Positions 8,077-15,613 of a DNA stretch of 43,796 bases are shown here, one piece after another. The stretch comes from Ruminococcus sp. (GTDB lineage Bacteria > Bacillota > Clostridia > Oscillospirales > Ruminococcaceae). Each line of letters starts with the position of its first letter. Position 1 is the first letter of the stretch. A program made the position numbers and the translations under genes. The DNA lies in the NCBI GenBank assembly GCA_030533265.1, contig JAUNJM010000010.1, positions 1 through 43,796 on the forward strand. The letters are read 5' to 3'. Under the pieces are notes generated by a model that was not told where the DNA came from, ran no database searches, and saw only the letters and a list, made by a program, of their open reading frames with translations.

Positions 8077-8952
8077 CTATGCCTTGTGGTGCAGATAGAT
8101 GCCTGCTGCCTTATTTTCGTACACATCAGCAAGACCATAAGCACGGAAAAAGAACATCCAGCTATCATCTGTCTGATTATCTTCGGGAGAAATGACCTTG
8201 TTGACTGTGTGCTTTGGATACTGAATAACAGCAGATTTCTGAATCACCATAAAGTTAATATCCTTACCGGCTGTTGCCTTAGCAAATCCACCTGCTGTTT
8301 CTCCCTCTGTAGTACCGTCATTCATTTTTATTGCAGTGTAAAAACGGCTCTGAGGTACTTTAACGATCTTCGCAAAACTGTCAAGCACAGCTCTTGATTT
8401 TGTTGTGTCAACATTGTTTACAAGATTGAACAAGGTCGGTGTGATGTAAAGGATTCTGTTTTCAGGTGACACCTCATCTTCATCCATTTTGTTCTGTGCT
8501 GCTATCAAAGCAGTAAGAATGTCATTGCCGGTGGACAATGTTGCACCTGCCGAAACCTTTGATATTCCTTCTGTTCCTGCATATGTAGCAAACCTGAATG
8601 CATCAAGCTCAGGGGTTGTCTTAGTTCTGATGAATTCTGAGGAGAGCTTGCCGAAAGCAAGACCTGCTGTTTCTTCATTGTCCATGTTGTCAACGCTGAA
8701 CTTTCTGCCACGGTCATAGTTGAACTTGACTGTTTCGTTTGTCAAGGTCACGTCACCTTTCACATAGCCACTGTTTCTGCTGTAGTCAGCAAGACCGTCC
8801 ATTGAGATCTTAGGAATAATTATTTCATTTGCATTTTTACCTGCCTGTACAAGAGCCGAGTCCCCATCGAGATCAGCAGTGCATGAAGACTGCTTATACA
8901 CCTCGTCCAACAGATCAATAAACTTCTGAAATTTTGTGATTGCATTTGCCAT
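8077..8952 (-). CDS. Major capsid protein (HK97-fold type), 291 aa
   Basis: I choose ATG 8952, which lies eight bases after GGAGGT; the frame can be extended two codons to a TTG. The protein begins MANAITKFQKFIDLLDEVYK and contains the motifs of A118/SPP1-like coat proteins, including NANEIIIPKISMDGLADYSR, RGRKFSVDNMDNEET and the C-terminal KHTVNKVISPEDN. It follows the GP20 scaffold gene, as expected for a coat protein that assembles on a separate scaffold. It carries no N-terminal delta domain or protease. About 400 copies would be needed per head, which fits its very strong ribosome site. Confidence 0.9.
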   Translation of the reverse strand: MANAITKFQKFIDLLDEVYKQSSCTADLDGDSALVQAGKNANEIIIPKISMDGLADYSRNSGYVKGDVTLTNETVKFNYDRGRKFSVDNMDNEETAGLAFGKLSSEFIRTKTTPELDAFRFATYAGTEGISKVSAGATLSTGNDILTALIAAQNKMDEDEVSPENRILYITPTLFNLVNNVDTTKSRAVLDSFAKIVKVPQSRFYTAIKMNDGTTEGETAGGFAKATAGKDINFMVIQKSAVIQYPKHTVNKVISPEDNQTDDSWMFFFRAYGLADVYENKAAGIYLHHKA

Positions 8953-8967
8953 AATCAATTACCTCCG

Positions 8968-9510
8968 TTATTTATTTTCTACTGATAAGCCCATAACAGC
9001 TCTTGCCTGTGCGTCTGAAACCGACTCCGTTCCACTGCCGTGCTGGAGTCCTGTGTCGATCCTGATACCTTCGCCTGATTCTTCAACGTCAAACAAAAAT
9101 GCTTTGTCTGCCTTAAGCTTTTCAAGCTGTTCATCTAAGCCGATCAACTTACCATTATCGTCCAACTTGACAATGCCTGTATCGATGCGAGATTTAACAA
9201 TGTCAACATCACGGGCTTTAGCACCAATGAGAGCCATCTCAATAGCTTTATCCACCTTAAGTGCTGCAATGTCGTTGTTGTACTTTGTTTCCCAGTCCTT
9301 TGCAGACTGCTTAAGTCCCTCAACATCCACTCCGTCAAAGGTTTTGACCTTATCGGTAAGCTCTGTGATGCTGGCTTTGGCAGTATCAAGCTCTGCAGTC
9401 AGATCTGTGTTCTTCTGCTGTTCTGCGGTCAGCTCCGCTGTGTGCTTTTCAAGCACCTTGTTCGCTTGATCCTCTGCAAGACCAAGTTCCATCAGTTCTT
9501 CTTTTGTCAT
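8968..9510 (-). CDS. Phage scaffold protein, GP20 family, 180 aa
   Basis: The start is ATG 9510 behind CAGGAGG. The protein is strongly acidic and helical, with a coiled-coil from about residue 10 to 85 (LEKHTAELTAEQQKNTDL, then TELTDKVKTFDGVDVEGLKQ) and a C-terminal helical tail. This is the pattern of the minor structural protein GP20 family, which are scaffolds that guide coat assembly and leave the head before DNA fills it. It lies directly upstream of the capsid gene. Intrinsic terminators lie just upstream of it in the direction of transcription, so its expression may depend on read-through. Confidence 0.88.
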   Translation of the reverse strand: MTKEELMELGLAEDQANKVLEKHTAELTAEQQKNTDLTAELDTAKASITELTDKVKTFDGVDVEGLKQSAKDWETKYNNDIAALKVDKAIEMALIGAKARDVDIVKSRIDTGIVKLDDNGKLIGLDEQLEKLKADKAFLFDVEESGEGIRIDTGLQHGSGTESVSDAQARAVMGLSVENK

Positions 9511-9544
9511 ACAAATTCCTCCTGTTTTGATTTTATGTATAATA

Positions 9545-9568
9545 AAAACGCCCTAAAAAGAGCGTTTT
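9545..9568 (-). terminator. Intrinsic terminator inside the late operon
   Basis: AAAACGC and GCGTTTT form a seven-base-pair stem around a ten-base loop. On the minus strand it is followed by TTTTTATT. It lies after the 52-aa gene and before the scaffold gene, so transcripts to scaffold, capsid and tail must pass it or start anew. No good promoter is visible between it and the scaffold start. Confidence 0.72.
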
Positions 9569-9583
9569 ATTACCGTTAAAATG

Positions 9584-9742
9584 TTATTTATCAGATTCGT
9601 TTTCTTCGAGATCTGTAAGAAACCTTGCTGTAGACACCATAGCTACTGTAATAGATTCAAGATATTCATCCATACAGTCTTCTGCCGTGTCTGAGAGCAT
9701 TTTTAAATGCTCAAACATAATATCCTTCACTTCGTCTGTCAT
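9584..9742 (-). CDS. Small acidic phage protein, 52 aa, unknown
   Basis: This short gene starts at ATG 9742, six bases after AGAGGAG, and ends with TAA at 9584. The product begins MTDEVKDIMFEHLKMLSDTA and ends DLEENESDK. It is acidic and predicted to be one or two helices with no signal or membrane segment. It is bracketed by two intrinsic terminators and follows the immunity-like gene, so it belongs to the accessory cassette rather than to the standard head genes. A second immunity component or an unrelated passenger gene are both possible. Confidence 0.65.
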   Translation of the reverse strand: MTDEVKDIMFEHLKMLSDTAEDCMDEYLESITVAMVSTARFLTDLEENESDK

Positions 9743-9768
9743 GTTATCACTCCTCTTAAGGCAAAATT

Positions 9769-9793
9769 AAAAGCCCCCTAAAAGGGAGCTTTT
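9769..9793 (-). terminator. Intrinsic terminator after the immunity-like gene
   Basis: On the minus strand AAAAGC-CCC and GGG-GCTTTT arms form a stem that closes on a short T-rich loop and is followed by TTTTAATTTT. It begins one base after the stop codon of the 83-aa gene. With the terminator at 9,545 it encloses the 52-aa gene. Both stand in the middle of the late operon. Confidence 0.72.
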
Positions 9794-9794
9794 A

Positions 9795-10046
9795 TCAATT
9801 GCAAAATGTGACATTTACCTCATCTATGAGTTCGCCCAACGGAATACCGTGCACTTTAAAATTTGCAACTAAATCTTCAGCGGAGTTAAAATACTCACTA
9901 ATTTCTTCCTTCTGTGTTTCAGTGATTTGTTCACCAATAAATATGCCATCATCAGTCCATGTAAGTATTGTATAATGTTTATCCAAACAATCAAACATTA
10001 TGTCACCACCGTTTTCAATCAAATCAATAAATTCACTTTTCGTCAA
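9795..10046 (-). CDS. Putative immunity protein for the toxin-like head protein tail, 83 aa
   Basis: The start is TTG 10046 with GAGGCG upstream, overlapping the toxin-like gene by 14 bases, so the two are probably co-translated. The small acidic protein (beginning MTKSEFIDLIENGGDIMFDC and containing AEDLVANFKVHGIPLGELID) has the form of small clostridial proteins that follow toxin-tailed phage head or polymorphic toxin genes. The pattern is an N-terminal helix, a beta hairpin carrying Asp residues, and a closing helix. It would bind and block the C-terminal domain of its neighbour. This pairing is inferred from position, size and composition, and no direct family assignment is possible here. 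Confidence 0.65.
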   Translation of the reverse strand: MTKSEFIDLIENGGDIMFDCLDKHYTILTWTDDGIFIGEQITETQKEEISEYFNSAEDLVANFKVHGIPLGELIDEVNVTFCN

Positions 10047-11586
10047 AATAATTCACGCCTCTCTGTATAATATCACTATTATTGACTAATTCCTGTTCCG
10101 TAAACCCAATAGGTTTTCCATGTGGATTTTTCTTATTATAGTTAAAAATGTGCTTGTGGGCTCCTGTTGGATGTATCTTAGGCGTATTATGATTGTGTGT
10201 ATCAATATCAATCAATGCCTTACCGTCATAGCCATAAATACGTCTTTGAGATACCTTATCATCAACATATAAATCAATGATCGTATGTTTATTACCCTTG
10301 ATTGGGAGCCCATTCTTTAAATCATTACGGTTGATGATTGTTCGTTTGTTAAGCATTTCTAAATACTTCTTATTATCTATTGTACCATCAATAATTGATT
10401 TGTCAAGTTGTTTCGCAGAATATAATTTGCTTCCATGCACTGCCTTTTGAGATACACTCTTATTAAATCCAACGACACGCACACGGTCATTTTGTTTCTG
10501 CATCCCGAACTTGTTGCAAAAATCGTTAAGTCGTTTTTCCTTTGCTTTAAGGATAGCCGAGTGACGTTCAAAGCTGTTTTGAAATTTGCGTTTAAGCAGC
10601 TCATCATCGGTAGATTGGATCGCAGAATCAAGTGCAGCACAGGTGCGTTTAGATTTTCTGATTGAACGTTCCATAGCTCTCTGTTGCTGTGACAGCTCGT
10701 ATTCTTCCTGATTTTCATCAAGATCAATCGGCATACTTGCCCTTTTTGATATTCCCTCAAAAAAGGGGTAAAAATCATGTCTGCAATTCCAGCCTTTAAG
10801 ACCTTCTCCTGTGCCGTATCCTGTTGCTTCACGCAGTGACGGATATTTTTTTGACTCTCCTGAGATGCTGTAAACTTTGCCTTGCCATAGTGCGTGGGAA
10901 GGTCTTGCACCCATGTGGGATGTCACTTCAACCAGATCACAGCCCATTTCCTCGGCAAGGTCAAGCTGCATCTGACCTGCAGTCTGACTAATGCCTGTCA
11001 TTACTGCACGTCTTACAGCAACATCAACCTGTGCAACAGTTCCGGAAGGGTATTTAACATAGTTTATACCCTCTCTGGCTAACTCTGATACAGCATTATA
11101 GATCGCATCTTGGTAGCTGAACGCACCCGAAGCAACCTGTATGTAAGCCTTGTCCATAAGACGGGTAACCGTCTCTCTTGACGTTTGCACCATAGACTTA
11201 GTCAAGTTTCGTGTCATTCCATTAGCATTTTTAATTCCTGCTCTCAGAGCATTTGACAACGCAACGGATCTCAGGGCAGAGGAGCAGTCCCTACCGTAAG
11301 CACGGTATATTTTAGCGTCCTCGTTTATAGCTTTCTTGCAAGCATCGGTATATAGCTGTTTTATCTGACGTTTGCTTTTTTCGGTAAACTTAGCTATCAA
11401 AGCATTTACTTCGTCAGTGGACATCATGAGCTGACTCGCCTTGTATAGCTGCCACTCAGCTGACGGAGTAAGATAATCAGCCTTTACCAGCTTTTTGGAT
11501 ATGGATTTGATTATGTCGATCTGAAGCTCGTTAACAAGCTCCGTTATATCATCGGGTAAATGTTGTAACGTCTGTGGTGTAAGCAT
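10033..11586 (-). CDS. Phage minor head protein (Phage_min_cap2 type) with a toxin-like C-terminal domain, 517 aa
   Basis: Residues 1 to about 365 are a minor head protein. The conserved core around 215-280 reads HMGARPSHALWQGKVYS and, further on, GWNCRHDFYPFFEG, the signature of the Phage_min_cap2/SPP1 gp7-like group; such proteins are packaged and may be injected. From about residue 375 the protein changes character: it is AT-rich in codon use, basic and His-rich, with DIDTHNHNTPKIHPTGAHKHI at 460-480 (written here in part: DID, HNH, GAHKH). This resembles catalytic cores of polymorphic toxin domains that follow an RxYGxDGK segment. The last 14 bases overlap an immunity-like gene. The ATG overlaps the portal stop codon (TAATG). 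Confidence 0.85.
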   Translation of the reverse strand: MLTPQTLQHLPDDITELVNELQIDIIKSISKKLVKADYLTPSAEWQLYKASQLMMSTDEVNALIAKFTEKSKRQIKQLYTDACKKAINEDAKIYRAYGRDCSSALRSVALSNALRAGIKNANGMTRNLTKSMVQTSRETVTRLMDKAYIQVASGAFSYQDAIYNAVSELAREGINYVKYPSGTVAQVDVAVRRAVMTGISQTAGQMQLDLAEEMGCDLVEVTSHMGARPSHALWQGKVYSISGESKKYPSLREATGYGTGEGLKGWNCRHDFYPFFEGISKRASMPIDLDENQEEYELSQQQRAMERSIRKSKRTCAALDSAIQSTDDELLKRKFQNSFERHSAILKAKEKRLNDFCNKFGMQKQNDRVRVVGFNKSVSQKAVHGSKLYSAKQLDKSIIDGTIDNKKYLEMLNKRTIINRNDLKNGLPIKGNKHTIIDLYVDDKVSQRRIYGYDGKALIDIDTHNHNTPKIHPTGAHKHIFNYNKKNPHGKPIGFTEQELVNNSDIIQRGVNYFDEK

Positions 11587-13070
11587 TATACATCACCGCC
11601 TGATTCGTCATCCTCCTCATCAAAGCCCATAAGCTCATCATCGTCAGGCTCACCGTCAGCCAGTATTTTTTTAGCTTGTTTTTCGGTTTCACCGTACCAT
11701 TTGACACGATATTCCCACTTCTGCATAAGACCTGCCGAAACATCGTCCTTATCACGCTGACGTTCAGCGTTCTCATCTACAAGTGGTGACTGGTCGAATA
11801 TGACGTTTATTTTGCAATCGTCTTTAATGCTTGTGTCGATATAGTTGTGTCCGATCCACAAAATTGTCTTTACGAGACGATATAAAAAGCTCTCAACTTT
11901 TATAAAGTGCTTGTGTGCATTCTGGATCAGATCCTGCTTATCGCCTGTATACTGCGTTGCCGTAACTATTGATCCTGAATTGAACTGGTAGTGTTTTGTG
12001 CCGAATCCTACCTTAAAGCTAAGATAATCAAGCTGAGCCTGTATTCCTGCTGTGTTATCTGTAACACGCAAATCAGGATTATGCTCATGCACCAATTGTT
12101 TACCACTGCCATCGTCCATAGTTTCGCCTATGTAATAGAAAAGCTGTTGATTCACTTCATCAGGTGTTACTTTCTTGCCACCTGCCATATCAGCAAGCAG
12201 ATTTCTGTTTAAAAACACTTTTTTCTGACCAAGCCAAAAGTCCGAATTAAGATTGTTATATGCCAAATCAACGCCCTTCAGGTTGTCGATAGCGTTTGCA
12301 AAAACAGCACAGCCCATACCATGATTGCTGTCAAATGGATTAACGATAGCGGGCTTGCATATCGAAAACCACGGTCTGTCGGATCCTGTATGTATCACTG
12401 ACGGATAGCCTTCAGGCAGGTCTATTTCTTTTAAAAGATCTTTATTCTTCTCATCAACGGTAAACATATGATTTTCAATGACATATTCATTGTTTTTAAT
12501 CAGATGCATTTCTAAGTATGTCCTGTTTTTGCCCTTGATACAAACATCTGAGCAAAAAGCAGCTTCGGTAATATCACCGTTTTCGATAGTCAAAGGGATT
12601 ATCTTGTCAGCCGACAGATAACTAAGATCAATGACCGTATCAGCAGCAGGCTTTAGTTTTCCATTATCTTTTATCAAGGCATTTTTAAGTTTAATAACAA
12701 TGGCAGCAGTACCTGAGTACATCATTTTTTCCATCAGATCATTAGCCTGATCCCAGAAGTTATTGCTGCCAAAAACACCACCATTCTGAGTATCCCCGAT
12801 CAAGAAACGTTCACTCACTTTATCATCCAGTTTTATAAAAGTCTTGTCATTGATCAGTATGCTTGCCCAGTCTTCGCTTATTTTTTTAGCCATTTTCATG
12901 GTGTACATATCACGAGAACGTTTCTTTTCACCGTTCTCGTATTTTATATGGTGGAAAGGTTCATGGTAGCCTTTCCACCAATCAGTCCACTCTTCTATCT
13001 TACTGTAATAATCATTTGTCAGATCATATCCATATTTTCTGTTGAGATAGTTTATTATCTCAGTATTCAC
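11586..13070 (-). CDS. Portal protein (SPP1 gp6-like), 494 aa
   Basis: The start is GTG 13070 after GGAGGTG, inside the end of the terminase gene. Size and layout match SPP1 gp6-type portals: an N-terminal helical region with WTDWWKGYHEPFHHIKYE, a central clip and stem region with NHGMGCAVFANAIDNLKGVD, and a long acidic C terminus ending with many Asp and Glu. Twelve copies form the ring through which DNA enters and leaves the head. It follows the large terminase, as usual. An alternative as a Mu gp29-type portal is possible, but the sequence pattern and neighbours favour the SPP1 type. Confidence 0.88.
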   Translation of the reverse strand: MNTEIINYLNRKYGYDLTNDYYSKIEEWTDWWKGYHEPFHHIKYENGEKKRSRDMYTMKMAKKISEDWASILINDKTFIKLDDKVSERFLIGDTQNGGVFGSNNFWDQANDLMEKMMYSGTAAIVIKLKNALIKDNGKLKPAADTVIDLSYLSADKIIPLTIENGDITEAAFCSDVCIKGKNRTYLEMHLIKNNEYVIENHMFTVDEKNKDLLKEIDLPEGYPSVIHTGSDRPWFSICKPAIVNPFDSNHGMGCAVFANAIDNLKGVDLAYNNLNSDFWLGQKKVFLNRNLLADMAGGKKVTPDEVNQQLFYYIGETMDDGSGKQLVHEHNPDLRVTDNTAGIQAQLDYLSFKVGFGTKHYQFNSGSIVTATQYTGDKQDLIQNAHKHFIKVESFLYRLVKTILWIGHNYIDTSIKDDCKINVIFDQSPLVDENAERQRDKDDVSAGLMQKWEYRVKWYGETEKQAKKILADGEPDDDELMGFDEEDDESGGDV

Positions 13071-14442
13071 CGTTTACACCTCCCACAGCAACGATTGCTT
13101 TGATAAATTTACTAAACGAATATTCCAACGCATCGGCAGTATCTATATCACAAGTGCCATCATCAAGACGTACATCCTCAGTTTCGTGTCTTGGATCCCA
13201 TATCTGTTCCGACAAGCTGCCGATCACATTTTTGCACTGTCGCAAAACGCTGAACCTGCCTTGTGCCATAAGCAGTGCAAGAGTAGATATTCTGTCATTA
13301 ACAGGGGCTTTGTAGCAGTCCATGATGTTAATAAACAGCTTTGCTCTTCGACAAGCGTTTCTAAGTCCGTTTATCAATGTCTGAGCTTCGTTATCTGCCC
13401 ACGCATACTTTATTAAAAGTGGATTATAACGGTTATACAACCGTCTTATAAATGATATAAAACGCTTGTATATCACTACAGGATCTACTTCGCCTTTAGT
13501 TCCTTCGATTTTTTCATCATCAAGCACCACAAGATTTTTAAATCCCTGTACAAATCCCACTGCAACAAAGGTAGTTTTTGATTTGTTTCCGCCAAAATCT
13601 ATACCGACCTGTATACTTGTGATTTCAGATTCGTTAATGCTGTCAATGATATATTTATCGGTGTTATTTGCGAAATCCTGAAATATAATTCCTTCAGCTC
13701 GTATTCTCAGCCCTAAAATATCACGCTTATACCAAATGGACGTTGGATCGTATTGCGATTTAACCTCCGCCTTACGCTCATCGGTGATGTTGATATTGTC
13801 ATCAATAGTAAAATGCTCATAGTTATAGCCTCCGAGAAACTTTCCGGAGGCTGTGTCCTGTTGGTACTTATCAATATATTCCGTATATATCCACGATTTT
13901 GGATTGTCAGGGTTTAAGTCCCACCAGATCTTACGCTTAACGGCAGCGATAGATCTGTTGAATGCTTCCTGAACAAAAGACTTGTGATGCAGATTGATCT
14001 CTGTCGCTATCCACATACCGTACGAATTACCTCGAATGGATTTGTAACTACTTGCAAGCATTGCACCTGAGAAAATGACGATACGTTCCTTGTAACCTGT
14101 ATCCGGACCTCTTATAATAAGTGCATCATTGCCTTTGTACTTTCCCCATCGGCACTGACCTCGGAAATAATGTTCTATTCCGAAACCGTTGCAATCGCCA
14201 AGAATTATCTTTGCATTTCCAAGCGTGGAAGCTGATGCAAGGTGGATCTTATCCTTGGTACTTTTAAGCTCATGACAAAAAGCCAACACATTGTCAACTG
14301 TTTTACCGGCACGAACTGCACCCTCAGCAACATTTATCATACAGTCAGCAGATCTTTTTATGTAATTTTTGTGTTTGTCACCGAAATTGTAAGGTATAGT
14401 TTTTTTGCGTTTTAACAGCTTAGTTTTTCTGTTACTCGCCAT
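13060..14442 (-). CDS. Terminase large subunit, 460 aa
   Basis: I use ATG 14442, six bases after GAAGGTG, rather than the upstream GTG 14451. The ATPase domain carries the Walker A variant GAVRAGKT at residues 41-48, and the coupling region TSSYK-like segment MLASSYKSIRGNSYGMW near 130. The nuclease domain starts with the acidic strand GIDFGGNK at 280-287, with further conserved acidic residues in AWADNEAQ and near the C terminus. The enzyme cuts and pumps phage DNA into the head. The sequence is of the PBSX/SPP1 terminase type. Mu-like phages package by headful, starting at the end that is visible here. Confidence 0.93.
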   Translation of the reverse strand: MASNRKTKLLKRKKTIPYNFGDKHKNYIKRSADCMINVAEGAVRAGKTVDNVLAFCHELKSTKDKIHLASASTLGNAKIILGDCNGFGIEHYFRGQCRWGKYKGNDALIIRGPDTGYKERIVIFSGAMLASSYKSIRGNSYGMWIATEINLHHKSFVQEAFNRSIAAVKRKIWWDLNPDNPKSWIYTEYIDKYQQDTASGKFLGGYNYEHFTIDDNINITDERKAEVKSQYDPTSIWYKRDILGLRIRAEGIIFQDFANNTDKYIIDSINESEITSIQVGIDFGGNKSKTTFVAVGFVQGFKNLVVLDDEKIEGTKGEVDPVVIYKRFISFIRRLYNRYNPLLIKYAWADNEAQTLINGLRNACRRAKLFINIMDCYKAPVNDRISTLALLMAQGRFSVLRQCKNVIGSLSEQIWDPRHETEDVRLDDGTCDIDTADALEYSFSKFIKAIVAVGGVNGEY

Positions 14443-14893
14443 AAACATCACCTTCTATCTCGGATGTATCTTCCAGCTCAGGATCAGCTTTAGGATTTGG
14501 TGACCAGTTTTCCTTATCTTTATTCTGCAAATAGCTAAGTGCTGCAGAAGCATTTGGAGCTATCTGCTTCTTGGTACGTCTATATGATCTTCGTCCGTTG
14601 GATGCGATCCGTATTTCCTCGTCTACATATTCTCCACCTAATGCAGCAGAAAGCAAAGCACGTTCGACTTCTGCAGTAACCAACTCAGGATTATCGTTAA
14701 GAAATTCATGCAGCTCCTCATGCTGTCTTTTAAAATCGGCAGCAAGCTGTTTGCGTTTTTCAGGATCTTTCTCATTTAAAAAAGCCTCGGACAATTGTTC
14801 GAGACTCATCACATCACTTTTAACCTTAACATCATCTATGCTGTCGATCACATCTGCAAGCAGATGCACAGCCTGTTTTCTTTTTTGGTTCAT
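14432..14893 (-). CDS. Terminase small subunit-like protein, 153 aa
   Basis: The start is ATG 14893 after AGGGGTGAA, and the end overlaps the large subunit gene by 11 bases. The C-terminal part has a pattern frequent in small terminases: ERALLSAALGGEYVDEEIR, a Lys/Arg-rich segment (RRSYRRTKKQIAPNASAAL) and a closing helix ending NKDKENW. The N-terminal half is a charged helical region (DPEKRKQLAADFKRQHEELH). It probably recognises the packaging start. A second candidate for this role, the gp27-like protein, lies 700 bases upstream, so the division of labour is unclear. Confidence 0.72.
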   Translation of the reverse strand: MNQKRKQAVHLLADVIDSIDDVKVKSDVMSLEQLSEAFLNEKDPEKRKQLAADFKRQHEELHEFLNDNPELVTAEVERALLSAALGGEYVDEEIRIASNGRRSYRRTKKQIAPNASAALSYLQNKDKENWSPNPKADPELEDTSEIEGDVYGE

Positions 14894-15139
14894 GTACTTT
14901 CACCCCTTTGCCGAAAAACGAATTAAAAGCCGTTTTCAGCGACTTTGTTTTAATTTTAGATAAGTTTTACCTGTAATCGTATTAAAACGATTTAAACGGC
15001 ATTTAAATGGCTGTCAAACGGCATTTGCGTGGGTACGCTCCGCCATTCAGCACATTTTCTTTCAAATGCCCGTTTTTATCATGTATCATATACAGTTACG
15101 ACCTGAGGACGTATCAACTCAGGTGTTTGCTGTATAATC
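14894..15139 (-). promoter_or_regulatory. Structured leader between the LoaP-like gene and the terminase/structural genes
   Basis: This 246-base stretch has no plausible gene. On the minus strand it begins with a hairpin with seven-base arms ACCTGAG and CTCAGGT (15,101-15,124). A larger element follows, with arms GGCATTTG and CAAATGCC (15,020-15,070) enclosing a small GCGT/ACGC hairpin. Two copies of AAACGGCATTT (14,994 and 15,016) lie 22 bases apart. None of the stems has a good T-run, so they are not simple terminators. Because LoaP-type proteins act through an RNA hairpin in the leader of their target operon, this is the likely target site; that is inference. Confidence 0.5.
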
Positions 15140-15613
15140 TTATCTTGTGTCTATTGTAACGCTGAAACTGTGGTCTTCACCATTGATCTGCGTATGTATC
15201 CACCCTCGCATTATGCGTGGATTGTAGTCAGTAATCAAGTGTTCCTGTCCGACCAATGTACCGTCTGTGATCATCAATCTGCCGTTTTCTAAAATACCTT
15301 TTGAAATGTCTATATTCTGCATTTCAAATATCCATTTCAGGTGATTGGCTTCACTTTGCTTTATAGCTTCAGGTGGGCTTCCTAAGAATCTTAGGACTCC
15401 GTCAGTCTTTTTAACAGTGTAGTATATCTCGACCGTAAGATCAGTGTCAATAAACACATACGATGGATATATGACTCTTACGACCTGTTTCCAACGTCCC
15501 TTGTGACGTTCAAGGATCGTCCTTGTCGGTGCATACGCTGATATATTCATATTATTCAGTTTGGTACAAACCTCTGTTTCCGATTGGGGTTTAACGTATA
15601 TGACATAAATCAT
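15140..15613 (-). CDS. LoaP/RfaH-like NusG paralog, predicted processive antiterminator of late genes
   Basis: The protein is 157 residues long. Residues 1-85 form an NGN domain: the first strand reads MIYVIYVKPQSETEVCTKL, followed by APTRTILERHKGRW and the family signature VIYPSYVFID near 48-57. Residues 100-157 contain a KOW-like segment, with LMITDGTLVGQEHLI and then basic residues. The overall form matches LoaP of Firmicutes rather than housekeeping NusG, which lies in a ribosomal gene cluster. LoaP-type proteins load on RNA polymerase at an RNA hairpin and let it pass terminators. The gene overlaps the gp27-like gene by four bases and stands directly before the structural gene block. Confidence 0.85.
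   Translation of the reverse strand: MIYVIYVKPQSETEVCTKLNNMNISAYAPTRTILERHKGRWKQVVRVIYPSYVFIDTDLTVEIYYTVKKTDGVLRFLGSPPEAIKQSEANHLKWIFEMQNIDISKGILENGRLMITDGTLVGQEHLITDYNPRIMRGWIHTQINGEDHSFSVTIDTR

Noticed and set aside
8936-9469. Long plus-strand open frame opposite scaffold and capsid start
   Set aside because: It is the mirror of the scaffold gene, rich in Ser/Ala as expected from reverse reading of Glu/Leu-rich codons, and has no ribosome site.
10033-10470. Assignment of the toxin-like domain to the Ntox50 family
   Set aside because: The expected RHI.GT and GRSYL pattern of phage-associated Ntox50 domains is absent. I leave the family open.
15101-15124. Hairpin after the LoaP-like gene as an intrinsic terminator
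   Set aside because: The stem is followed by CGTAACTG on the minus strand, with no T-run.
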